The position numbers were made by a program, and so were the translations under genes. A DNA stretch of 64,000 bases, from the NCBI RefSeq assembly GCF_030409315.1, contig NZ_JAUFPS010000097.1, positions 124,001 through 188,000 of the forward strand, read 5' to 3'. Below, piece by piece: positions 1 through 9,226 of this stretch. The first letter of the stretch is position 1; each line of letters begins with the position of its first letter. Origin of the DNA: Mucilaginibacter flavus. Lineage in GTDB: Bacteria > Bacteroidota > Bacteroidia > Sphingobacteriales > Sphingobacteriaceae. Below the pieces are notes generated by a model. That model made no database searches, was not told where the DNA came from, and saw nothing but the letters and a program-made list of their open reading frames with translations.

Positions 1-1
1 C

Positions 2-874
2 CAGCAGGTCAAGCGCGGGCAGTTACTGGCCACCATTAAGAACCAGGATCTTATTAAGATACAGCAGGATTATCTCGCGGCTAAAAACAATTTTACTTAT
101 GTGCAGGCAGAATATAACCGGCAAAAGCAATTGCAGGAAGCCGGTGCAGGCACGGGTAAATCTTTCCAGTCTTCCGAAGCGACCTATCATGCGGAACGCT
201 CCCGGATCACCGCTTATGAAAGCCAGCTAAGCCAGTTGGGCATTTCACCCGGCAAAATAACGGATGGCAATATCGTTTCACAATTCCCTGTTCTTTCACC
301 GATTGGCGGCACCGTTGGCCAGATCACCGCTAATACCGGCGCATTTGTTCAGCCCGGCACTTCTATCATGGAAGTGGTGGACAACTCCAAGATCCACTGT
401 GACCTTACTGTATTTGAGAAAGACCTCATGCACGTTAAAGTCGGTCAAAAAGTGAGTTTCCAGTTGACCAATCAGGAAAATCAACAGATCACCGGAACGA
501 TCAATGGTATCAATAAATCGTTTGAAAATGAAAGCAAGGGTGTTACGGTTCATGCGGTCATCAATAACAAGGAGCAAAAGAACCTGATTCCCGGCATGTA
601 TGTAACGGCCTTGATCAGTACAGGCAGTAGGCTAACCTCGGCCGTTCCGGTTGATGCCGTTGTGCGTTCGGAAGGCAAGCAGTTTGTTTTTATGGTTTTA
701 TCAGAAAAAGCCAATGTTTTCAGGTTCAAAAAAGTGGAGGTATCCACCGGGGTAACAGAATTAGGCTTTATACAGATCAAACCGCTTGAAGAACTGCCAT
801 CATCCGTAAAGGTCGCCTTAAAAGGCGCATTCTATTTACAATCAAAAGCAGCCGGTGGCGCAGAGGAAGAATAG
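2..874 (+). CDS. RND efflux periplasmic adaptor (CzcB/CusB-like), 5' partial
   Basis: The frame is open from the first bases of the window, so this is the C-terminal part (about 290 residues) of a membrane-fusion protein. It shows a coiled-coil hairpin end, a lipoyl/barrel-sandwich half (SPIGGTVGQITANTGAFVQPG near window positions 295-355) and beta-barrel segments ending in AVPVDAVVRSEGKQFVF, the usual order in HlyD/CzcB adaptors. Such proteins link an inner-membrane RND pump to an outer-membrane TolC channel. The Fur-family gene starts 2 bp after its stop, so the two are probably co-transcribed. The family is clear; the metal (Zn/Cd/Co or Cu) cannot be told from this fragment. The next ATPase is Zn/Cd-like, which favours a Czc-type role. 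Confidence 0.88.
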   Translation, partial: QQVKRGQLLATIKNQDLIKIQQDYLAAKNNFTYVQAEYNRQKQLQEAGAGTGKSFQSSEATYHAERSRITAYESQLSQLGISPGKITDGNIVSQFPVLSPIGGTVGQITANTGAFVQPGTSIMEVVDNSKIHCDLTVFEKDLMHVKVGQKVSFQLTNQENQQITGTINGINKSFENESKGVTVHAVINNKEQKNLIPGMYVTALISTGSRLTSAVPVDAVVRSEGKQFVFMVLSEKANVFRFKKVEVSTGVTELGFIQIKPLEELPSSVKVALKGAFYLQSKAAGGAEEE

Positions 875-876
875 CG

Positions 877-1290
877 ATGAAAGAACTGGAAAACACATTG
901 CTGGAAAAGCAGATCAACCCAACCGCCATGCGGTTAGTGGTGCTGGATTACCTGCTGAAACAAACCAATGCCGTAAGCCTGACTGATATGGAACTCGGCC
1001 TGGAGAAAACCGACCGCGTTACACTGTACCGCAGTGTCAAAACATTTGAAGAACATGGATTGGTACACCGGATAGATGACGGTACCGGCACTACTAAATT
1101 TGCGCTCTGCCAGCCGGCTTGTACGGTTGATGGTCACCATGACCTTCACGTACATTTTTACTGTACCAATTGCAGCGAAACCCACTGTTTACCTAAGACG
1201 CAAATACCTGAAGTCAAATTGCCGGGCGGTTACGAGCGGCAGGAAACAAGTTTGCTTGTCAAGGGTTTATGCGCTGAATGCAGGAAATAA
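877..1290 (+). CDS. Fur-family transcriptional regulator
   Basis: This 137-residue protein has the Fur layout: an N-terminal winged helix (residues about 10-85, with TDRVTLYRSVKTFEEHGLVHRI as the recognition region) and a C-terminal metal-binding/dimerisation part containing HHDLHVHFYC, CxxC (YCTNC) and a terminal CAEC. The two CxxC pairs suggest a structural Zn site. The start lies 2 bp downstream of the RND adaptor stop, so it is the last or a late gene of that efflux operon and is likely its metal-responsive repressor. Zur/PerR/Fur subtype cannot be assigned from sequence alone. Confidence 0.88.
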   Translation: MKELENTLLEKQINPTAMRLVVLDYLLKQTNAVSLTDMELGLEKTDRVTLYRSVKTFEEHGLVHRIDDGTGTTKFALCQPACTVDGHHDLHVHFYCTNCSETHCLPKTQIPEVKLPGGYERQETSLLVKGLCAECRK

Positions 1291-1339
1291 TTTGCACTAC
1301 GATTGCAGGGCATACCTGCTTAAATTTGAAGTATTGATC

Positions 1340-1516
1340 ATGAATGAAGAAAAATTTGAGGGCTTTGACGATCAGCTGAAAGATCTGCGGCCCGAAGTAA
1401 AACAAAAGGCATTGGAACTGGCTGCCGGGTATCATCAGGATGGCCTGCAATCAGGTGTAGCTTTGAAAAAAGCTATTGCAGAAGCTGAACTCTGGTTTTT
1501 GGATTCAGAAGGTTAA
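1340..1516 (+). CDS. Small acidic hypothetical protein (58 aa)
   Basis: An ATG at 1340 opens a 58-residue acidic, helical protein (MNEEKFEGFDDQLKDLRPEV...). It lies 49 bp after the Fur-family gene and 17 bp before the P-type ATPase, all on the same strand, so it looks like part of the metal operon. I recognise no domain. The longer frame beginning at 1076 overlaps the Fur gene and is not needed. It could be a small partner of the ATPase, but that is only inferred from position. Confidence 0.6.
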   Translation: MNEEKFEGFDDQLKDLRPEVKQKALELAAGYHQDGLQSGVALKKAIAEAELWFLDSEG

Positions 1517-1533
1517 ACCGTTAAATTAAAAAA

Positions 1534-3567
1534 ATGATGCAAAAAGAAAAGAAGAGCGGTATGGCAGAGACAACTCAGCCGGATGCCCCAATAAAAACAG
1601 GAGAAGATAAAGCCGAGGTTAACATCATAAAGGATACTGATCGCGAATTAAAATCCGAGGATGATGAGGAAGAAGATGAAACAGTTGACCTGAACAAGCC
1701 TGCTGAAGAAGAAAACTGGCTAAGCCATTGGCCGCTGCTTACCGCCTTAGCTATATTGGCCGTCATGCTAACCCTGGAATTTGGGTTTAAATTTCAGCCG
1801 GCTTTCCCGATAAATCTCATCATATTTTCCGTGGCATTTCTGCTGGCGGGTTATAATGTATTAGGTATGGCCTGGCGCAAAGCCAGACATTTCGATTTCT
1901 TCAACGAATTTTTCCTGATGAGCGTAGCCACTTTGGGGGCATTCAGTATCGGCTCCTATAGTGAAGGCGTAGCGGTTATGGTATTTTATTCTATTGGAGA
2001 ATGGTTCCAGGATGCAGCAGTAAACAAAGCCAAAAAGAGCATTAAGGCCTTACTGGATATCAGGCCGGATAAAGTAACGGTGATCAGGGACGGCAAAACA
2101 TTGGTTACTAACCCGAAGGAGATCAAAATTGATGAGATCATCCAGATAAAAGCAGGCGAAAAGGTAGCGCTGGATGGTGAACTTTATTCTGATGAAGCGA
2201 CTTTCAATACAGCGGCGTTAACCGGCGAAAGCAAACCGGATACCAAGAGAAAAGGTGAAACCGTGCTGGCCGGGATGATCAATTTAGATAAAGTGTCGGA
2301 AGTGCAGGTTAAATCACTTTTCAAGGATAGCAAATTGAGTAAGATACTGGAAATGGTGCAGGATGCTACCGCTCGTAAATCCCAAACGCAGTTGTTTATC
2401 AGCCGCTTCGCCAAGATCTATACGCCGATTGTTTTTGCGCTTGCCTTGCTGGTTTGTTTTGCACCCTATTTATTTACCGATCCTTATAATTTCCATCAAT
2501 GGTTTTACCGTGCGCTGGTATTCCTGGTGATCAGCTGCCCTTGCGCCTTGGTGGTATCTATACCGCTTGGTTATTTTGGCGGCATCGGCCTCGCCTCCCG
2601 TAACGGTATCCTGTTTAAAGGCTCCAATTTTTTAGATGTGATGACCACCATCAACACGGTTATTATGGATAAAACCGGAACATTGACCAAAGGTGTTTTT
2701 AATGTTCAGGAAGTAGTAGCTGAAGGAATTGACCAAAAAGAATTGGTAAGGATCACCGCAGCGCTCGAAAGTAATTCCACCCATCCCATTGCCAAAGCTG
2801 TAGTTATTTATGCCGGAGATACTTTGGAAGGGTTGAAAGCAAAAGATGTCGAAGAAGTATCCGGGCATGGCTTAAAGGGCACGGTCGATGGTAAAACGGT
2901 TTTAGCGGGAAATACGAAATTGCTTAAGAAATTTAATATCGCCTATCCATCCAAAGTAGATCAACTGGTGGATACGGTTGTTGTCGTCGCTGTTAACGAA
3001 AAATATGCCGGGTATCTGACCATCGCTGACGAGATCAAAGAAGATGCTAAACAGGCCATTGAGCAGATGCACAGTTTGAAAATTCAAACCATCATGCTGT
3101 CGGGTGATAAACAGGCCGTAGTTGATAAGGTGGCCAAATTATTAGGTATCGATAAAGCCTTCGGTGATCTGCTGCCTGATGGGAAAGTAGAAAAGGTACA
3201 GGAGTTTAAAAATGCGGGTAGCCGTATCGCATTTGTGGGGGATGGCGTGAATGATGCCCCGGTGGTAGCGCTGGCTGATGCCGGGATCGCAATGGGTGGT
3301 TTAGGCAGCGATGCCACCATCGAAACCGCAGATATTGTTATCCAAAATGATCAGCCCTCCAAGATCACTGCCGCCATTCAAATTGGCAGGATAACTAAGC
3401 GGATCGTATGGCAAAACATCACCATCGCGATGGTCGTCAAGGTGATTGTCCTCGTCCTTGGCGCAGGTGGTGTTGCCAATTTATGGGAGGCAGTTATTGC
3501 TGATGTCGGCGTTGCGCTTTTAGCGATCCTGAATGCGGTCAGGATACAAAAAATGAAGTTGAAATAG
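1534..3567 (+). CDS. Heavy-metal translocating P1B-type ATPase (ZntA/CadA-like)
   Basis: A 677-residue cation pump. The membrane metal site CPC is at residues 335-337 (SCPCALVVSIPLG), the phosphorylated aspartate of DKTGT is D379, the TGES actuator loop is present (ALTGESKPD), the HP dipeptide of the nucleotide domain is there (STHPIAKA), and GDGVND lies at 569-574. The N-terminus carries no HMA CxxC domain; instead it has a strongly acidic stretch (DDEEEDETVD) that may collect divalent cations. CPC plus the short C-terminal helices fit a Zn/Cd/Pb exporter better than a Cu pump. It sits in the same direction as the adaptor and Fur genes. Two ATGs lie at 1534 and 1537; either may be the start. 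Confidence 0.93.
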   Translation: MMQKEKKSGMAETTQPDAPIKTGEDKAEVNIIKDTDRELKSEDDEEEDETVDLNKPAEEENWLSHWPLLTALAILAVMLTLEFGFKFQPAFPINLIIFSVAFLLAGYNVLGMAWRKARHFDFFNEFFLMSVATLGAFSIGSYSEGVAVMVFYSIGEWFQDAAVNKAKKSIKALLDIRPDKVTVIRDGKTLVTNPKEIKIDEIIQIKAGEKVALDGELYSDEATFNTAALTGESKPDTKRKGETVLAGMINLDKVSEVQVKSLFKDSKLSKILEMVQDATARKSQTQLFISRFAKIYTPIVFALALLVCFAPYLFTDPYNFHQWFYRALVFLVISCPCALVVSIPLGYFGGIGLASRNGILFKGSNFLDVMTTINTVIMDKTGTLTKGVFNVQEVVAEGIDQKELVRITAALESNSTHPIAKAVVIYAGDTLEGLKAKDVEEVSGHGLKGTVDGKTVLAGNTKLLKKFNIAYPSKVDQLVDTVVVVAVNEKYAGYLTIADEIKEDAKQAIEQMHSLKIQTIMLSGDKQAVVDKVAKLLGIDKAFGDLLPDGKVEKVQEFKNAGSRIAFVGDGVNDAPVVALADAGIAMGGLGSDATIETADIVIQNDQPSKITAAIQIGRITKRIVWQNITIAMVVKVIVLVLGAGGVANLWEAVIADVGVALLAILNAVRIQKMKLK

Positions 3568-3591
3568 ATCATTCATTAAACTGGTTAAGTT

Positions 3592-4023
3592 ATGTTAATC
3601 GATACAGATGATGAAGCCTTATTAGGATTGTTGCATAACAATACCACAAGGAACGAAGCTTTTAAACAGGTACTAAACAAGTACCAGAAAAAAATATATT
3701 TTTTCCTGCGGAAAGCAGGTTTGGAACATGAGGCTGCGGATGAATTGATACAGGATGTCTTTTTAAAATTCTGGAAATTAACAACGGCAAAACAGGAAAG
3801 CGGTACCATACTTATTAAACTTTATCGCCTGTCAGCCGAAAGGCTAAACAAAAGTCATCTGGCGGGTTTGAAGGGCATAACTCAGCAAGAACGTATTATT
3901 GTCCTTTTAAAAACGCAGGAAGAGTTTGATTTTCAGGAAACAGCACAAATAACCAATATACCTGTTAAAGAGGTGAGAGACCTTTTTAAAACAGGTATCA
4001 GCAAAATAACAGATCAACTTTAA
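3592..4023 (+). CDS. ECF-like sigma-70 family protein, degenerate region 4
   Basis: A 143-residue protein resembling ECF sigma factors. Region 2 is visible in YQKKIYFFLRKAGLEHEAADELIQDVFLKFWK (residues about 28-62), including the typical DELIQDVFLKFW helix. Region 4 (residues about 95-140) is recognisable (QERIIVLLKTQEEFDFQETAQITNIPVKEVRDLFKTGISKI) but departs from the canonical form. It starts 24 bp after the ATPase stop and may be read through with it. No anti-sigma factor gene follows. It may act as a small regulator of the metal genes; the family is fairly clear, the role is not. Confidence 0.75.
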   Translation: MLIDTDDEALLGLLHNNTTRNEAFKQVLNKYQKKIYFFLRKAGLEHEAADELIQDVFLKFWKLTTAKQESGTILIKLYRLSAERLNKSHLAGLKGITQQERIIVLLKTQEEFDFQETAQITNIPVKEVRDLFKTGISKITDQL

Positions 4024-4163
4024 ATTAGAAACTCCCCTTTTAAAGAATCTTGCGGGCTCTAAAATAAGGTCACTTTGCGGCTACTTATTTTATTTTTTGT
4101 ATTTAACACTGCCCTATATCATTTAATACTTTTAAATTCCACGATTCAAAACCGTTTGACTTA

Positions 4164-5213
4164 ATGAAAAAGCTCCTCTTCCTGATTTTACCCATATTGG
4201 CATTGTTTAGTTTGTCTTCATCTAACCTCCCTAATACTTCTATCGGAAACGGCCAGCAGCCGCAGGTAAGTGTTGACGGTAAAGGAATTGTAAGGGTTGT
4301 ATTCGGGGCGGCCGATCAGATGTTTTGCGCCACTTCGACCGATCATGGCACATCTTTTGGCAAACCGCTGTTGGTTGCCAAACTTCCGGAAATGCACCTG
4401 GGGATGTCGAGGAGCCCACAGTTCGCCAGCTCTAAGCATTACTCGGTGATCACTGCGATGGACAAAACCGGAAATATTCACTGGTATCAGCTCAATCATG
4501 CTACTGCCAAATGGAAATATATGGGTATGATTAATGACCTGAAAGGTTCAGCGCCCGAGGGACTGATGAATATCGCGGCGGACGATAAGGATAATTTCTA
4601 TGCGGTTTGGCTGGATACCAGGACTGGCAAGCAGAACCAGGTCTATTTTTCATCGTTAAAAGTAAAAGCGCTTCAATGGTCAAAAAACATTATGGCTTAC
4701 CAGTCCCCTGACCAGCATGTGTGTGAATGTTGCAGGCCGAGCATTGCCGTTAAAGGAACAAGTGTCGCGCTGATGTTCAGGAACTGGCTGAACGGTTCAA
4801 GGGACCTTTATGTGACCCGCTCATCCGATCAGGGAAAAACTTTTTCCCCCGCAGTCAAAATGGGAATGGATACCTGGAAGCTGAACGGCTGCCCGATGGA
4901 TGGCGGCGGCCTGCGTATTAGCCCGTCAAATGCTGTACAGACCGTATGGCAGCGTAAGGGAGATATCTTTTACGCCACTCCTGGTGATCCTGAAACCTAT
5001 TTAGCAAAAGGGCGGACATGCAGCATCGCCGGTAACGGCACAAATCCGTTGATCACCTACCAAACCGGTGATACGCTTAATGTCGTTAAATTCCCTCAAA
5101 AAGTCCCGATGATAATTGGTACAGGTGGTTTTTTAAAAGCGGCGCAACTTAATGCAAACACCAGTTTCTTTGTTTGGGAACAGGACAAGCAAATCAAATA
5201 TTTGAAAATGTAG
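4164..5213 (+). CDS. Secreted sialidase-like (BNR-type) beta-propeller protein
   Basis: A 349-residue protein with a Sec signal peptide (residues 1-20) and repeated Asp-box-like motifs (STDHGTSFGKP, SSDQGKTFSP, DTRTGKQNQVYFSS), as in exo-alpha-sialidase-like six-bladed propellers. No classic sialidase arginine triad or catalytic Tyr can be assigned, so enzyme activity is uncertain. An unusual HVCECCRPS stretch at residues 185-193, together with NGCPMDGGG near 244, could bind a soft metal such as Cu. It lies between metal pumps and is convergent with the methyltransferase that ends at 5218. A periplasmic metal-binding role is inference. Confidence 0.72.
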   Translation: MKKLLFLILPILALFSLSSSNLPNTSIGNGQQPQVSVDGKGIVRVVFGAADQMFCATSTDHGTSFGKPLLVAKLPEMHLGMSRSPQFASSKHYSVITAMDKTGNIHWYQLNHATAKWKYMGMINDLKGSAPEGLMNIAADDKDNFYAVWLDTRTGKQNQVYFSSLKVKALQWSKNIMAYQSPDQHVCECCRPSIAVKGTSVALMFRNWLNGSRDLYVTRSSDQGKTFSPAVKMGMDTWKLNGCPMDGGGLRISPSNAVQTVWQRKGDIFYATPGDPETYLAKGRTCSIAGNGTNPLITYQTGDTLNVVKFPQKVPMIIGTGGFLKAAQLNANTSFFVWEQDKQIKYLKM

Positions 5214-5217
5214 CCTT

Positions 5218-5937
5218 TTAAACTTTACGGAAATAAGCGTGATTATATTGGTTCCCCCAGAGGCATATAATTTGTTCCGGTTTGTCAGCGAAGAACTCAT
5301 CATAAGCTAATTTGACACCGGGATTAATATCAAGCCCTTCCGCTCCTTTTTCTGCATCAAAATAGTCCATCATGATACAAACAGCGTTTTTAGACATTCT
5401 GGGATAAATGCTTTCAAAACAATGCAGCATCACCGCCTTATGCTCCATTTTGTCCCCGCCGAAACCGCAATCAATATGTACAAAAGCAATTTCTGAAGGC
5501 AATTCATCTGGTAAGGTCGTTTTAAAATCTCCTTTGTGAACAAAAGGCTGTTTTAATTTTGCTTTGTTAAAATTTGCCTTAAGTTCATCTTCAACGCTTC
5601 CCTTCACCGTGAATGTGGCAAAAAAACTATCATAGAGATGTAATTGCTTTTCAGAACCATTAAGTTCTATCACCTTCTCAAAAATAAGCGCGCATTGCCC
5701 TGTAAAACAGCCCAATTCAACCACATCCCCTGGAACTCCGTTGAAAATAACTGAATCCAGTAAATGGTAGTAGTTAATGCGCTGCTCGGGGGTATTCATA
5801 TCTATGTTAGTGTCCAGTTGTTTAACCTGGTACCCTGTACGCATGAATCGCAAGCCTTTATTTACAAACTCAATTAACGCGGAGCGTTTTTTTTCATTTA
5901 CGGCATAAGGTTTTTTAACAAGGAAATAATTGTCCAT
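5218..5937 (-). CDS. TylF-like class I SAM-dependent methyltransferase (copy 1)
   Basis: A 239-residue protein with the TylF/macrocin O-methyltransferase-type Rossmann core: GDVVELGCFTGQCALIF (SAM-binding motif I), LHLYDSF (motif II) and FVHIDCGFGGDK followed by CIMMDYFD, typical of metal-dependent sugar O-methyltransferases. A paralogue of nearly equal length lies at 10509-11225 (shared GDV.ELGCFTGQCA, HIDCGFGGD, HPGVKLA.DEF). It is transcribed away from copA across a 183-bp divergent region. Its substrate is unknown; being bracketed by copper genes suggests cargo carried with the island rather than a known copper function. Confidence 0.82.
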   Translation of the reverse strand: MDNYFLVKKPYAVNEKKRSALIEFVNKGLRFMRTGYQVKQLDTNIDMNTPEQRINYYHLLDSVIFNGVPGDVVELGCFTGQCALIFEKVIELNGSEKQLHLYDSFFATFTVKGSVEDELKANFNKAKLKQPFVHKGDFKTTLPDELPSEIAFVHIDCGFGGDKMEHKAVMLHCFESIYPRMSKNAVCIMMDYFDAEKGAEGLDINPGVKLAYDEFFADKPEQIICLWGNQYNHAYFRKV

Positions 5938-5967
5938 AAATTAAAGGTTTAAATAGTGTGTTTAGAC

Positions 5968-5990
5968 ATTAGTTTATACTATCAACTAAT
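5968..5990. promoter_or_regulatory. Inverted repeat in the divergent methyltransferase/copA region
   Basis: ATTAGTT (5968-5974) and AACTAAT (5984-5990) form 7-bp perfect arms around a 9-bp spacer, midway between the two divergently transcribed genes. The arrangement resembles a dimeric regulator site, but no assigned motif matches it. Confidence 0.35.
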
Positions 5991-6094
5991 ATTCAATGAT
6001 AAGGATTTTGTTTTAATAAATCCAGAAACGCAACGCTACGTTATTCTATAAATCTTAGACAGAATCCTGTAATTTTCAAAGCCGGAACCGGAGG

Positions 6095-6102
6095 TAAATT
6101 TG
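6095..6102 (+). promoter_or_regulatory. Bacteroidota-type -7 box for the copA operon
   Basis: TAAATTTG matches the Bacteroidota TAnnTTTG -7 element and sits 18 bp before the copA ATG. An A/T-rich TTTTC lies about 20 bp upstream where the -33 element is expected, though it is not a perfect TTTG. The leader would be very short. Confidence 0.55.
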
Positions 6103-6120
6103 TGCAGTTAAACAAGAGAT

Positions 6121-8355
6121 ATGCCAGCACTACATTTACATACCCTTACTTTTCCTGTTACCGGCATGACCTGCGCGGCATGTGCCGCCAGTGTTGAATC
6201 GATGATCGGCGCTCAAAAAGGCGTTGAAAAGGCTGAGGTAAATTATGCTACCCAATCGGTGAAGGTTGCCTTTCATCCCGAAATTGTTCAGCCCGCCGCT
6301 TTACAGCAATCCGTTCAATCGGTAGGTTATGACCTCATCATTGATACGGTGAACGGTAAAGAAATCCAAAAGGAAGCGCAGCAAAGTCATTACCAGCAGT
6401 TAAAGAGAAATATTACCTGGGCCACTATTTTAACGATTCCCGTGGTACTGATCGGAATGGCTTTTATGAATATGCCGTTTGCCAATTATATCATGATGGC
6501 ACTAACCGCCCCCGTGCTTTTTGTTGCCGGGAAAAGCTTTTTTATCGGCGCTTTTAAGCAAGGCAAACATGGTCGCGCTAATATGGATACGCTGGTGGCC
6601 ATGAGTACGGGCATTGCTTTTGTATTCAGTGTTTTTAATACGATCTACCCTGAGTTCTGCCACCGTCAGGGATTGCACCCGCATGTTTATTTTGAAGCGG
6701 CTTCTGTCGTGATCGTCTTTATCATGCTTGGGAAACTGTTAGAAGAAAAAGCAAAATCAAACACTTCATCTGCGATCAGGAAATTAATAGGACTGCAACC
6801 TAAAACGGTATTACTGATCACTGCCAAGGGGGAGATCGAAACCGCCATTACTGATGTGCAGATCGGCGACCAGTTGTTAGTCCGTCCGGGGGACAAGATC
6901 CCAGTTGATGGTTTAGTCTATCAAGGTAATTCCTTTGTGGATGAAAGCATGATCAGCGGTGAACCTGTCGCGGTAGAGAAAAAAACAGGCGATCCCGTTT
7001 TTGCGGGTACATTGAACCAAAAAGGAAGCTTTCGCTTCAAAGCGGAAAAGGTTGGCAGTGATACTATGCTGGCCCAGATCATCCAATTGGTGCAGGATGC
7101 GCAAGGCTCTAAAGCACCTGTACAAAAATTAGTGGACAAGATAGCGGGAATTTTTGTGCCTATTGTGATCCTGATAGCCCTATTAAGCTTAAGTGCCTGG
7201 CTGATATTTGGCGGGCAACATGCCTTAACACAAGGCTTACTGGCTATGGTTACGGTTCTGGTTATCGCCTGTCCATGCGCATTAGGGCTTGCTACGCCTA
7301 CAGCTATTATGGTAGGTATTGGCAAGGGTGCCGAAAACGGTATTTTGATCAAAGATGCGGAAGGGCTGGAATTGGGCCATAAAGTGGATACGGTCGTATT
7401 GGATAAAACCGGAACGATCACCCAGGGAAAACCTGTAGTTACGGACCTGCATTGGGCAAAGTCCCTTCCCGCCAGTCAAAGCCAATTACAAGCTTTATTT
7501 TTGGCGATAGAGCAACAATCAGAACATCCTTTGGCGGAAGCCATCGTAGCTTACTTGAAACCCAGCAATGAGTGTTTAGTAAAAGTAAGCGCATTTAATA
7601 GTTTGACTGGACGCGGCGTTGAGGCAAGCTTTGACGACCAAATTTATTTTGCCGGAAGCCATAAACTGATTGAAGAAAAGAACATACTACTACCGCAAGA
7701 GTTAAACGACCCTGTCAACGCCTATTTAAACCAGGCAAAAACGGTCATCTACTTTGCCAGTCAAACACAGGTACTGGCGATTGCGGCTATCACTGACCCG
7801 ATCAAAACTGGTTCGGCAGCAGCCGTCAATCAGTTGAAAAAACAGGGGATTTCGGTTTATATGCTAACCGGGGACAATGCCCAAACCGCAGCCGCTATCG
7901 CCAGGGAAGCCGGTATCGCCCATTTTCAGGCGGATACCATGCCATCAGATAAAGCAAATTTTGTTAAAAAACTACAGGCTGAAGGTAAGATCGTAGCGAT
8001 GATCGGTGACGGAATTAACGACAGCCAGGCCTTAGCGCAGGCTGATGTCAGTATAGCGATGGGCAAAGGTTCCGATATCGCGATGGATGTAGCTAAGATT
8101 ACCCTGGTTTCCTCAGACCTGCAGCAGGTACCCAAAGCATTAAGACTTTCCAAACTGACAGTTCGCACCATCCGTCAAAACCTGTTCTGGGCATTTATTT
8201 ACAACTTGATCGGCATCCCCATCGCCGCCGGTATATTATATCCTATCAATGGCTTTTTATTAAACCCGATGATCGCCGGCGCGGCGATGGCTTTAAGCTC
8301 GGTATCGGTAGTCAGCAACAGCCTGAGACTGAAATTTTCAAAACTTAATCTTTAA
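6121..8355 (+). CDS. copA: Copper-translocating P1B-type ATPase CopA
   Basis: A 744-residue Cu(I) exporter. One N-terminal HMA domain carries CAAC (C18, C21; [10 protein letters not shown]). The membrane CPC is at 384-386 ([14 protein letters not shown]), phosphorylation D428 in DKTGT, SGEPV in the actuator, HP in [10 protein letters not shown], and GDGIND at 629-634. These features, with a late membrane segment of the form [10 protein letters not shown], are those of CopA. It is followed by an HMA chaperone and an HMA-AraC regulator on the same strand, and probably pumps cytoplasmic Cu(I) to the periplasm for the multicopper oxidase and the Cus system encoded downstream. Confidence 0.95.
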   Translation: MPALHLHTLTFPVTGMTCAACAASVESMIGAQKGVEKAEVNYATQSVKVAFHPEIVQPAALQQSVQSVGYDLIIDTVNGKEIQKEAQQSHYQQLKRNITWATILTIPVVLIGMAFMNMPFANYIMMALTAPVLFVAGKSFFIGAFKQGKHGRANMDTLVAMSTGIAFVFSVFNTIYPEFCHRQGLHPHVYFEAASVVIVFIMLGKLLEEKAKSNTSSAIRKLIGLQPKTVLLITAKGEIETAITDVQIGDQLLVRPGDKIPVDGLVYQGNSFVDESMISGEPVAVEKKTGDPVFAGTLNQKGSFRFKAEKVGSDTMLAQIIQLVQDAQGSKAPVQKLVDKIAGIFVPIVILIALLSLSAWLIFGGQHALTQGLLAMVTVLVIACPCALGLATPTAIMVGIGKGAENGILIKDAEGLELGHKVDTVVLDKTGTITQGKPVVTDLHWAKSLPASQSQLQALFLAIEQQSEHPLAEAIVAYLKPSNECLVKVSAFNSLTGRGVEASFDDQIYFAGSHKLIEEKNILLPQELNDPVNAYLNQAKTVIYFASQTQVLAIAAITDPIKTGSAAAVNQLKKQGISVYMLTGDNAQTAAAIAREAGIAHFQADTMPSDKANFVKKLQAEGKIVAMIGDGINDSQALAQADVSIAMGKGSDIAMDVAKITLVSSDLQQVPKALRLSKLTVRTIRQNLFWAFIYNLIGIPIAAGILYPINGFLLNPMIAGAAMALSSVSVVSNSLRLKFSKLNL

Positions 8356-8372
8356 TTTAAAAATCAAAAAAC

Positions 8373-8585
8373 ATGGAAACTTTAAAATTCAAAACCAATA
8401 TCAAATGTGGTGGATGTGTTGCAACGGTTACACCAGCACTTAATACACTGGAGGGTGTTAGCAAATGGGATGTAGATACCACGAACCCGGATAAGATACT
8501 TACTGTGCAATCCGGCGACGGACTAACAGCAGGCGAGGTTATCAGCGCTTTAAAAATCAAAGGCTATCATGCTGAAAAAATTTAA
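8373..8585 (+). CDS. HMA-domain copper chaperone (CopZ-like)
   Basis: A 70-residue single HMA domain with beta-alpha-beta pattern and metal site CGGC (C12, C15; NIKCGGCVATVTPAL). The family usual MxCxxC is replaced by IKCGGC. It follows copA by 17 bp and should deliver Cu(I) to CopA or to the regulator encoded next. The call rests on motif, length and context. Confidence 0.88.
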   Translation: METLKFKTNIKCGGCVATVTPALNTLEGVSKWDVDTTNPDKILTVQSGDGLTAGEVISALKIKGYHAEKI

Positions 8586-8609
8586 CCGTATTTTTGCTTA
8601 TAAAACCTC

Positions 8610-9173
8610 ATGATATTACATATTAAAAATATGGTTTGTGACCGCTGCATTATGGTGGTCAGGCAGCAGTTGCAAAATATCGGGCTGGACGTTGGTGATG
8701 TGAACTTAGGCACCGCCACTGTTCAACCCGAGCCGGATAGCGATCAATTGAGCCAGATCTCATCACAGCTTAAATTACTCGGCTTTGAACTACTGGACAA
8801 TGAAAAAGATCAAATGGTAGAGCGAATCAAAAGCCTTATCATCGAAAAGGTTCATCATAGTGACCTTGCAGACACCCATTTGAATTTTTCTCAATACCTG
8901 TCTGAAGGACTGCGCAAGGATTATGCTTACCTCAGCCGGATGTTTTCCGATGCGGAAGATACAACCATCGAAAAATTCATTATTCAGCAGAAGATTGAAA
9001 AGGTAAAAGAGTTGCTGGAATATGGACAACTGAATTTAAACGAGATCACCTGGAAGATGGGTTATAGCAGCAGTGCTCATTTATCTGCCCAATTTAAAGC
9101 CGTCACCGGGATAACGCCCAGTCAATTTAAAGCTTCTGAAAAAATGGGTAGAAAAGCTATCGATAAAATTTAA
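8610..9173 (+). CDS. AraC-family regulator with N-terminal HMA-like metal-binding domain
   Basis: A 187-residue protein joining an HMA-like fold (residues 1-65, CDRC at C10-C13, NMVCDRCIMVVRQQL) to a C-terminal AraC HTH (residues about 95-178: FIIQQKIEKVKELLEYGQLNLNEITWKMGYSSSAHLSAQFKAVTGITPSQFK). It lies in the copA-chaperone operon. The design suggests a copper-sensing activator that receives metal directly or from the 70-residue chaperone. Full-size AraC proteins usually bear a sugar- or effector-binding N-terminus, so this metal-domain form is compact and distinctive. Confidence 0.87.
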   Translation: MILHIKNMVCDRCIMVVRQQLQNIGLDVGDVNLGTATVQPEPDSDQLSQISSQLKLLGFELLDNEKDQMVERIKSLIIEKVHHSDLADTHLNFSQYLSEGLRKDYAYLSRMFSDAEDTTIEKFIIQQKIEKVKELLEYGQLNLNEITWKMGYSSSAHLSAQFKAVTGITPSQFKASEKMGRKAIDKI

Positions 9174-9226
9174 GCGATACCGAAACAAAGCCATTATTGA
9201 AAGGGTTAGTTTATAAAGACTTAACT

